Of a stretch of DNA of 5,196 nucleotides, positions 1 to 4,391 are shown piece after piece. Position 1 is the first letter of the stretch. Each line of letters begins with the position of its first letter. A program made the position numbers and the translations under genes. Origin of the DNA: Pseudomonadota bacterium (GTDB lineage Bacteria > Pseudomonadota > Alphaproteobacteria > CACIAM-22H2); assembly GCA_020161965.1 (NCBI GenBank), contig JAIUNH010000308.1, positions 1 through 5,196 of the forward strand, given 5' to 3'. The notes below the pieces were generated by a model. That model was not told the DNA's origin, made no database searches, and was given only the letters and a program-made list of their open reading frames with translations.

Positions 1-763
1 AAAGGCCCGCGAGCGCGTAAACGGCGACGAACAGGACGATCATGTTGCGCGACACGAAGCCGCCGAGCCCGTCGAGCAGGCTGCCGGCCGCGAAGATCGC
101 GACCAGCCCCATCAGCGAAGCGGGAAGATCGAGATCCTCCATCTTCGGCGCGGGCCGGATCGGCTGGGCGAAGCGCTTGACCAGCGCGAACGCCAAGGCC
201 GCGTTGACCACGCTCATGAACAGCCACGACACGCCCAAGATCCCGGGGAAGAAGCGGGCGACCGCTTCCGCGAAGGGTTCGAGGCGCGACGTGTCGATCC
301 CGGGCGCGCGCAAGCTGCGGAAGGCTTCGATGATGAAGTCCTTCAGCGCCGCTTCCAGCCCGCCTTCCGGTCCGGCGAAGGCGAAAACGAGGCCCGCGAA
401 CAACGCGCCGAGCAGACCCACCAGGGTCAGCAGCACGTTGCCGATCGGATAGAACTCGATTCCGCCATCCGGTGCCGGGCGCCAGCGCAAGGCTTGGCGC
501 ACCAGCACGAAGGCCGGGCCCGCATTGGCCAGGAAATAGGCCAAGGCGAACACGAAGCCGCCGGTCACGAACGCGATCAGCGTGCCCATCGCCACCGCCA
601 CACCGGCGGCGGACGTGCCCATCCACAAGCCGGCCGCGAAAAGCGGCAGCTGTGCGAGATAGGCCAGCAGGAACGATGCGGGCGAACCGGTCATCAACGA
701 TCCGTGAAGGACCGCGCTGACCGCTCCCATACCGCCTGCGATGAGCAACGCTTGGGTTTTCAT
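1..763 (-). CDS. DUF2232 family polytopic membrane protein (C-terminus cut by window edge)
   Basis: Reading the minus strand from the ATG at 763 gives 254 open codons to the window edge with no stop, starting MKTQALLIAGGMG. The product is very hydrophobic. I see likely membrane segments near residues 5-20, 31-49, 52-88 (probably two), 107-131, 173-196, 215-232 and 240 to the edge. A soluble, partly charged loop lies at about 132-170 and a Pro/charged linker (RPAPKMEDLD) at about 203-212. The hydropathy, the start and the position right after rpsR match the DUF2232 membrane protein that sits between rpsR and rplI in many alphaproteobacteria. Members are usually about 300 residues, so some 50-60 residues are probably missing. 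Biochemical function is unknown. The 49-bp gap after rpsR has no terminator-like hairpin, so it is probably co-transcribed with rpsF-rpsR. The Shine-Dalgarno is poor. The family call is from memory of synteny and composition, not a profile search. Confidence 0.8.
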   Translation of the reverse strand, partial: MKTQALLIAGGMGAVSAVLHGSLMTGSPASFLLAYLAQLPLFAAGLWMGTSAAGVAVAMGTLIAFVTGGFVFALAYFLANAGPAFVLVRQALRWRPAPDGGIEFYPIGNVLLTLVGLLGALFAGLVFAFAGPEGGLEAALKDFIIEAFRSLRAPGIDTSRLEPFAEAVARFFPGILGVSWLFMSVVNAALAFALVKRFAQPIRPAPKMEDLDLPASLMGLVAIFAAGSLLDGLGGFVSRNMIVLFVAVYALAGL

Positions 764-812
764 GATCGTTGAAGGCCCGGCCCGCCCGAAAGCGAACCGA
801 TCCTTCCCGTCC

Positions 813-1100
813 TTAGCTCACCAGATAGGGCAGCAGGCCCAGGAAGCGCGCGCGCTTGATCGCCTTGGCGAGTTCGCGCTGCTTGGGGGCCGACACGGCC
901 GTGATACGCGCCGGCACGATTTTGCCGCGCTCGGACACGTAACGCTGCAGCAAGCGGATGTCCTTGTAGTCGATCTTCGGCGCGTTCGGGCCGGAGAACG
1001 GGCAGGACTTGCGGCGGCGGAAGAACGGACGACGACCGCCGAAGCCGCCGCCGGAAGCGCCCTTTTCGGCGCCGGGATTTTCGTTGCTGGGACCGGTCAT
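813..1100 (-). CDS. rpsR: 30S ribosomal protein S18
   Basis: This 95-residue protein is S18 (bS18), which binds the platform of the 30S subunit as a dimer with S6. Hallmarks are the basic block FFRRRKSCPF at residues 26-35, then DYKD (44-47), YVSERGKIVPARIT (54-67) and the C-terminal helix KQRELAKAIKRARFLGLLPY (73-92). The E. coli protein is about 75 residues. The extra length is a Gly-rich, probably disordered N-terminal head (about residues 1-22), which is common in alphaproteobacteria. The ATG at 1100 lies one base after the rpsF stop codon (TGA-T-ATG), so translation is likely coupled. A GGGAG Shine-Dalgarno (plus-strand 1110-1114) lies inside the last rpsF codons, nine bases before the start. 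Identification is secure. Confidence 0.98.
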   Translation of the reverse strand: MTGPSNENPGAEKGASGGGFGGRRPFFRRRKSCPFSGPNAPKIDYKDIRLLQRYVSERGKIVPARITAVSAPKQRELAKAIKRARFLGLLPYLVS

Positions 1101-1101
1101 A

Positions 1102-1539
1102 TCAGTTCACTCCCATCGCAGGGGCTGCATCGTCGAAATCGCGACGGCGAGGACGGTCGCCGCGATCGCCGCGGGGGCCGCCGAAGCCGCGATCGTCACG
1201 ATCGCCGCGATCTTCGCGCTTCTGCATCATCGCCGTCGGACCTTCTTCGAAGGCTTCCTCGACGCGCACGGACAGGAAGCGCAGCACGTCTTCGTTCAGA
1301 CGCAGCTGACGCTCGAGTTCCGTGAGGGCGGCACCCGAGCATTCCAGCCCGAGATACACGTAGTGGCCCTTGCGGTTCTTCTTGATGCGATAGGTCAGCG
1401 AACGCAGACCCCAATATTCGCGCTTCTTCACTTCGCCGCCCAACCCCTTGAGGAGTTCGGTCATCTGATCGGCGAGCGCGTCGACCTGGGCTTGCGCCAA
1501 GTCCTGACGCGCGATGAACACGTTCTCGTAGAACGCCAT
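1102..1539 (-). CDS. rpsF: 30S ribosomal protein S6, with Arg/Asp/Gly-rich C-terminal tail
   Basis: This is S6 (bS6), the partner of S18 on the 30S platform. The start MAFYENVFIARQD, the GLRSLTYRIKKNRKGHYVYL segment (residues 45-63) and LNEDVLRFLSVRVEE (81-95) are typical. An ATG three codons upstream (1548) would add MPT, but the AGGAG Shine-Dalgarno touches that ATG with no spacer and sits nine bases before the ATG at 1539. The family also normally begins M-x-x-YE, so I chose 1539 (145 residues). The fold ends near residue 100. A tail rich in Arg, Asp and Gly follows (about 108-137), with RGD/DRGD repeats and RPRRRDFDD, ending AMGVN. It lacks the acidic, Glu-ending tail that RimK modifies in E. 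coli. It is first in a unit with rpsR and the DUF2232 gene. Identification is secure and the start is well supported. Confidence 0.97.
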   Translation of the reverse strand: MAFYENVFIARQDLAQAQVDALADQMTELLKGLGGEVKKREYWGLRSLTYRIKKNRKGHYVYLGLECSGAALTELERQLRLNEDVLRFLSVRVEEAFEEGPTAMMQKREDRGDRDDRGFGGPRGDRGDRPRRRDFDDAAPAMGVN

Positions 1540-1683
1540 CGTTGGCATCTCCTGCTCGGTTTACGGACCAAAGCCGCGCCCAGGATGGGAGTGACCCGGC
1601 CCTCAGCCCGCCTCTCGACCCAATGGGGATCGGCCAAGACGGGCAAGGAGGACGGACGGGATATGGCCCCGACCGCCGTTGAG
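1540..1683 (-). promoter_or_regulatory. rpsF-rpsR mRNA leader, candidate autoregulatory RNA
   Basis: If transcription starts a few bases after the -10 box at 1690-1695, the rpsF mRNA has a leader of roughly 140 nt, long for a simple ribosome binding site. It is rich in short GC inverted repeats. Just upstream of the AGGAG, plus-strand 1558-1575 can form a small hairpin on the minus-strand RNA: GG(C)UUU pairs with AAACC around a loop that contains CCG. In several bacteria the S6:S18 complex binds a structured element with an exposed CCG in its own mRNA leader, so a similar feedback site is plausible. The pairing here is short and only read by eye, so the regulatory role is inference. Confidence 0.35.
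1549..1553 (-). promoter_or_regulatory. rpsF ribosome binding site that decides the start
   Basis: The minus strand reads GAGCAGGAG followed at once by ATGCCAACGATG. AGGAG has zero spacing to the first ATG (1548) but a nine-base spacer to the second (1539), which makes the second ATG the functional start. Confidence 0.8.
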
Positions 1684-1689
1684 GCGCGG

Positions 1690-1718
1690 CTTATAGGCGG
1701 TTTCCCGGGCTATAGCAA
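1690..1718 (-). promoter_or_regulatory. Candidate sigma70 promoter for rpsF-rpsR
   Basis: On the minus strand TTGCTA (plus 1713-1718) and TATAAG (plus 1690-1695) are separated by exactly 17 bases. They match TTGACA at four of six positions and TATAAT at five of six. The promoter sits between the copper chaperone stop codon and rpsF and points at rpsF, where a ribosomal protein operon needs one. It is the best promoter in the window by eye. Confidence 0.7.
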
Positions 1719-1724
1719 GCCGGG
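1704..1724. repeat. Imperfect inverted repeat over the rpsF -35 box
   Basis: CCCGGGCT (1704-1711) and AGCCGGG (1718-1724) pair with one bulged base around a 6-bp centre. The repeat starts seven bases past the stop codon of the copper chaperone gene and covers the -35 box of the rpsF promoter. As RNA it could be a hairpin ending the upstream transcript, but no U-run follows. As DNA it could be an operator. Either role is speculative, and GC-rich DNA yields such repeats by chance. Confidence 0.3.
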
Positions 1725-1730
1725 GTCGGG

Positions 1731-2177
1731 CTAATGCGCAGCGCCGCCGCGTAGATTGCGGATTTCGACCTGGACCTGGACTTCGCCGCCACGCTCGAAT
1801 TTGAGGGTCAGCGGGAATTTATCCCCCAGTTTGAGGGGGGATTTGAGGTCCAGCAGCATGACATGCAGGCCGCCGGGTTGGAGCTTCACCTCCGTGCCCG
1901 GGGTTACCTGGATCGCGTCGACCGGGCGCATCTGCATGACGTTGTTGTTCATCGTCATGCTGTGCAGCTCGGCCTTTCCGGCCGCCGGGCTGCTGACCGC
2001 GACCAGGCGATCGGGCGTGCCGGTCGTGCTGATCGTCAAATAGGCCGCGCCGTTGCGCGCTTGGCCCAAGGTCGGGCGGGCCCAGGCGTCGTCGATCTTG
2101 ATATCGGCGGCGAAGGCGGCAAAGGGGGCGGAAAGGGCGAGCAGGGCCGCGAAACCGGCGAGGATGAGGCGCTTCAT
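1731..2177 (-). CDS. Periplasmic copper chaperone, PCu(A)C family
   Basis: The 148-residue product begins with a typical Sec signal peptide: MKRLIL, a hydrophobic core to about residue 20, and likely cleavage after AFA (residue 23). The mature domain contains the full Cu(I)-binding signature H-X10-M-X21-H-X-M, with His72, Met83, His105 and Met107, plus extra Met at 74, 76 and 81. Proteins of this family (PccA, PcuC) bind copper in the periplasm and pass it to cytochrome c oxidase assembly, often with a Sco/PrrC protein. No such partner is visible here. The frame is open 35 codons further upstream, but those residues are Arg/Pro-rich and would bury the signal peptide. The ATG at 2177 has AGGA eight bases before it. 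It shares orientation with rpsF but is separated by 191 bp and a promoter. The family call is strong; the exact client oxidase is unknown. Confidence 0.93.
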   Translation of the reverse strand: MKRLILAGFAALLALSAPFAAFAADIKIDDAWARPTLGQARNGAAYLTISTTGTPDRLVAVSSPAAGKAELHSMTMNNNVMQMRPVDAIQVTPGTEVKLQPGGLHVMLLDLKSPLKLGDKFPLTLKFERGGEVQVQVEIRNLRGGAAH

Positions 2178-2193
2178 GGAATGAGTCCTAGCA

Positions 2194-2221
2194 GGGGTGC
2201 CCCGGCGCCGCCACGGGGTGC
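2194..2221. repeat. Pair of GGGGTGC direct repeats in the divergent promoter region
   Basis: GGGGTGC occurs at 2194-2200 and again at 2215-2221, start-to-start 21 bp, about two helical turns. The first copy is also part of GGGGTGCCCC. The pair lies just upstream of the fabD -35 box and in front of the copper chaperone gene. Face-to-face spacing suits a dimeric regulator, but in GC-rich DNA seven-base repeats arise easily, so this is only a candidate site. Confidence 0.3.
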
Positions 2222-2227
2222 GACGGC

Positions 2228-2256
2228 TTGACACGGGGGGCCGCGCTTTGTACGCA
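2228..2256 (+). promoter_or_regulatory. Candidate promoter for fabD
   Basis: A perfect TTGACA -35 hexamer lies at 2228-2233. The hexamer 17 bases downstream is TACGCA (2251-2256), a poor -10 box sharing only TA at the start with the consensus. Transcription would begin near 2263, about 40 nt before the fabD ATG. The strong -35 and correct location support it; the weak -10 lowers confidence. Confidence 0.55.
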
Positions 2257-2303
2257 GACGGCCTTCCCGACAATTCCCCCACTTATCGCGACGGTATTTC
2301 CGC

Positions 2304-3257
2304 ATGCGCGCTTTCACGTTTCCCGGCCAAGGTTCCCAAGCGCCCGGCATGGGCAAGGATCTGGCGGAAGCCTTCGCTGCCGCCCGCGCGGTGTTCGAAG
2401 AGGTCGACGAGGCCCTGAAGCAGAAGCTGTCCAAGCTGATGTTCGAAGGCCCGGCCGAAGAACTGATGCTGACCGCCAACGCCCAGCCGGCGTTGATGGC
2501 GCATTCGATCGCTGTACTTCGCGTACTGGAAAGCGAAGCGAAGCTCGATTTCGGCAAGCATGTGTCCTTCGTCGCCGGGCATTCGCTGGGCGAGTATTCG
2601 GCCCTCGCGGCCGCTGGCACATTCAGCCTGTCGGATGCGGCACGCCTGCTGCGCCTGCGCGGCCAAGCGATGCAAGCCGCCGTGCCCGTGGGCGAGGGCG
2701 CGATGGCGGCCCTCCTGGGCCTCGACGCGCCCGCTGCCGAAGAAGTCGCTGCCGAAGCGCGTAAAAACCCCGAAGGCAAGGACGAGGTTTGCGACTTCGC
2801 CAACGACAACGCGCCGGGGCAGGTCGTCGTGTCGGGTGCCAAAGCCGCCGTCGAACGCGCGCTCGATATCGCCAAAGCAAAGGGTGCTAAGCGCGCCGTA
2901 TTGCTGCCGGTGTCCGCCCCGTTCCATTGCGCGCTGATGAAGCCCGCCGCCGATGCCATGCAAGAAGCGCTCGGTAGAACGACGATGGCGCCGCCCAAAG
3001 TGCCGCTGGTCGCCAATGTGACCGCGAGCCAAGTCTCCGATCCCGAGACGATCCGCGATCTGCTGGTGAAGCAGGTCACCGGCCGCGTGCGCTGGCGCGA
3101 ATGCGTTTCCTATATGAAGGCGCAGGGTGTGGCGCAGCTTTACGAACTCGGCGCCGGTAAGGTTCTGTCGGGCCTCGTGAAGCGCATCGAGCCGGACGTC
3201 GTCGGCACGGCATTGAACGGCCCCGCCGATATCGAAGCTTTCGCGAAAACGCTGTAA
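2304..3257 (+). CDS. fabD: Malonyl-CoA:ACP transacylase
   Basis: FabD moves the malonyl group from malonyl-CoA to the phosphopantetheine arm of acyl carrier protein, supplying the extender unit for fatty-acid synthesis in the cytoplasm. The 317-residue length is normal. GQGSQ at residues 8-12 holds the oxyanion-hole Gln9. GHSLGEYSAL at 92-101 carries nucleophile Ser94, and Arg119 (LLRLRG) is the residue expected to bind the malonyl carboxylate. NDNAPGQVVVSG is at 167-178, and VSAPFHC supplies catalytic His208. The start MRAFTFPGQGSQ is the usual one for the family, although no clear Shine-Dalgarno precedes it. It is the first gene of the fab cluster and ends 11 bp before fabG. plsX and fabH, which precede fabD in E. 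coli, are absent, as is usual in alphaproteobacteria. Identification is secure. Confidence 0.98.
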   Translation: MRAFTFPGQGSQAPGMGKDLAEAFAAARAVFEEVDEALKQKLSKLMFEGPAEELMLTANAQPALMAHSIAVLRVLESEAKLDFGKHVSFVAGHSLGEYSALAAAGTFSLSDAARLLRLRGQAMQAAVPVGEGAMAALLGLDAPAAEEVAAEARKNPEGKDEVCDFANDNAPGQVVVSGAKAAVERALDIAKAKGAKRAVLLPVSAPFHCALMKPAADAMQEALGRTTMAPPKVPLVANVTASQVSDPETIRDLLVKQVTGRVRWRECVSYMKAQGVAQLYELGAGKVLSGLVKRIEPDVVGTALNGPADIEAFAKTL

Positions 3258-3260
3258 GGA
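3256..3260 (+). promoter_or_regulatory. fabG ribosome binding site overlapping the fabD stop
   Basis: AAGGA starts inside the fabD stop codon TAA and lies eight bases before the fabG ATG. The overlap suggests that ribosomes finishing fabD help start fabG, keeping the two enzymes in step. Confidence 0.75.
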
Positions 3261-3268
3261 ATTCCCGC

Positions 3269-4009
3269 ATGTTCGATTTGACCGGTAAGACCGCCCTCGT
3301 CACGGGCGCTTCGGGCGGCCTGGGTACGGCGATTGCGATCGCGTTGGCCAAGGCGGGCGCAAAGGTCGCGCTGTCGGGGACGCGCGTCGAAGCGCTGGAA
3401 GCGGTGAAGGCGAAGATCGGCGAGGCGGCCGTGGTCGTTCCCGGCGATCTGTCGGACGCGGCGGTCACCGAGAAGCTGTTCAAGGATGCCGAAGCGGCGC
3501 TGGGCGGCGGCGTGGATATTCTGGTGAACAACGCCGGCCTGACGCGCGATGGATTGGCGATGCGCATGAAGGACGAAGACTGGCAGAAGGTCATCGACGT
3601 CGACCTCACGGCCGCTTTCCGCCTGTCGCGTGCATCTTTGCGCGGCATGATGAAGCGCAAATGGGGCCGCATTGTCGGCATCACCTCGATCGTCGGAGTC
3701 ACCGGCAATCCGGGCCAGGCGAACTACGCCGCCGCCAAGGCCGGTATGATCGGCATGTCGAAGGCGCTGGCCCAGGAAGTCGCCTCGCGCGGCATCACGG
3801 TCAATTGCGTGGCGCCGGGCTTCATCGTTTCGCCGATGACCGATGCGCTGAACGAGGAGCAGAAGACCCGGCTTCTGGGCGGCATTCCGCTGGGGCGCAT
3901 GGGCACGGCCGAGGAAATCGCCGCCGCCGTTCTGTACCTTGCGTCGAACGAAGCCGCCTTCGTCACCGGCCAGACCTTGCACGTCAATGGCGGAATGGCC
4001 ATGATCTAG
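3269..4009 (+). CDS. fabG: 3-oxoacyl-[acyl-carrier-protein] reductase
   Basis: FabG is the NADPH-dependent reductase that turns 3-oxoacyl-ACP into 3-hydroxyacyl-ACP, the first reduction of each elongation cycle. The 246-residue product is a classical short-chain dehydrogenase. The cofactor loop TGASGGLG is at residues 12-19, NNAG at 87-90, and the catalytic triad is Ser140 (GITSIVG), Tyr153 and Lys157 (NYAAAK). The VAPGF segment is at 181-185 and the C-terminus GQTLHVNGGMAMI is typical. The residue where E. coli FabG has the tetrad Asn (NLSS) is Asp112 here (VDLT, codon GAC at 3602-3604). Arg174 corresponds to an ACP-docking Arg known in E. coli. It lies 11 bp after fabD and before acpP, the standard cluster order. 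Other SDR dehydrogenases look similar, but context makes FabG secure. Confidence 0.98.
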   Translation: MFDLTGKTALVTGASGGLGTAIAIALAKAGAKVALSGTRVEALEAVKAKIGEAAVVVPGDLSDAAVTEKLFKDAEAALGGGVDILVNNAGLTRDGLAMRMKDEDWQKVIDVDLTAAFRLSRASLRGMMKRKWGRIVGITSIVGVTGNPGQANYAAAKAGMIGMSKALAQEVASRGITVNCVAPGFIVSPMTDALNEEQKTRLLGGIPLGRMGTAEEIAAAVLYLASNEAAFVTGQTLHVNGGMAMI

Positions 4010-4023
4010 GCTGCAACGTATTG

Positions 4024-4048
4024 GCGGGGAAAACTTTTCCCCCGCTTT
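4024..4048 (+). terminator. Terminator-like or attenuator hairpin between fabG and acpP
   Basis: GCGGGGAAA (4024-4032) pairs with TTTCCCCCGC (4036-4045), with one bulged C and an ACT loop, giving a nine-base-pair stem. Only TTT follows before CCA, so the U-run is too short for an efficient intrinsic terminator. It sits 15 bp after the fabG stop and may partly stop read-through or protect the 3' end of the fabD-fabG message. Confidence 0.5.
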
Positions 4049-4074
4049 CCATGACCTGCGAATTCGTGTTAGCT
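4046..4074 (+). promoter_or_regulatory. Candidate internal promoter for acpP
   Basis: TTTCCA (4046-4051) and TTAGCT (4069-4074) are 17 bases apart. The first matches TTGACA at four of six positions; the second is a weak -10 box. The 127-bp gap before acpP is by far the largest in the fab cluster, and acpP normally needs much more product than its neighbours, so a separate promoter is expected. The exact boxes are uncertain. Confidence 0.4.
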
Positions 4075-4136
4075 AGCCCCGTTTTTCCAGACGACTCCGC
4101 CTGTAGCGGCGCGTCCACATCGAAAGGTAACGAGAA

Positions 4137-4373
4137 ATGAGCGACATCGCCGACCGCGTTAAGAAGATCGTCGTCGAGCATCTGGGCGTCGAAGAAGCCA
4201 AGGTCACGGAAGCGGCGAGCTTTGTGGACGACCTGGGTGCGGACTCCCTCGACACGGTCGAGCTGGTCATGGCCTTCGAAGAAGAATTCGGCATCGAGAT
4301 TCCGGACGACGCGGCCGAGAAGATTTCGACCGTCAAGGACGCGATCGACTTCATCGGCAAGGCGAAGGCCTAA
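4137..4373 (+). CDS. acpP: Acyl carrier protein
   Basis: AcpP carries the growing acyl chain as a thioester on 4'-phosphopantetheine and shuttles it among the fatty-acid enzymes. The 78-residue acidic, helical product is of normal length. The attachment motif GADSLDTVELVMAFEEEFG is at residues 34-52, with the modified serine at Ser37 (codon 4245-4247), followed by the acidic recognition helix II and IPDDAAEKISTVKDAIDFI. A purine-rich Shine-Dalgarno (AAAGG, 4123-4127) lies nine bases before the ATG, better than those of fabD and fabF. It stands between fabG and fabF, 127 bp after fabG and 18 bp before fabF. Identification is secure. Confidence 0.99.
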   Translation: MSDIADRVKKIVVEHLGVEEAKVTEAASFVDDLGADSLDTVELVMAFEEEFGIEIPDDAAEKISTVKDAIDFIGKAKA

Positions 4374-4391
4374 CCGGGACCGCCGCCGCTT

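Noticed and set aside
42..452. Plus-strand frames in the first 770 bp, for example 42-452 and 494-772.
   Set aside because: The minus strand of this stretch is one continuous hydrophobic membrane protein; the plus-strand frames are Arg/Ser/Pro-rich shadows.
1009..1734. A 241-codon plus-strand frame opposite rpsF and rpsR.
   Set aside because: It overlaps two secure ribosomal protein genes and crosses their promoter; it shows no domain.
2247..2273. A minus-strand promoter for the copper chaperone (TTGTCG and TACAAA).
   Set aside because: The spacer is only 15 bp and both boxes are weak; I cannot support it by eye.
2178..2282. A 35-codon upstream extension of the copper chaperone to an ATG at 2282.
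   Set aside because: It would put an Arg/Pro-rich segment before a clean signal peptide; the ATG at 2177 has a spaced AGGA.
2174..3079. A 301-codon minus-strand frame opposite fabD, and the overlapping frame at 2283-3032.
   Set aside because: Both lie on top of a complete FabD with all catalytic residues; the products are Ser/Ala/Arg-rich and unrecognisable.
3140..3982. A 280-codon open frame on the minus strand opposite fabG and the end of fabD.
   Set aside because: It is a codon-bias shadow of fabG with Arg/Gln/His-rich low-complexity content and no family signature.
4374..4391. A terminator or promoter between acpP and fabF.
   Set aside because: The 18-bp gap is GC-rich with no inverted repeat or T-run and is too short for a promoter of its own.
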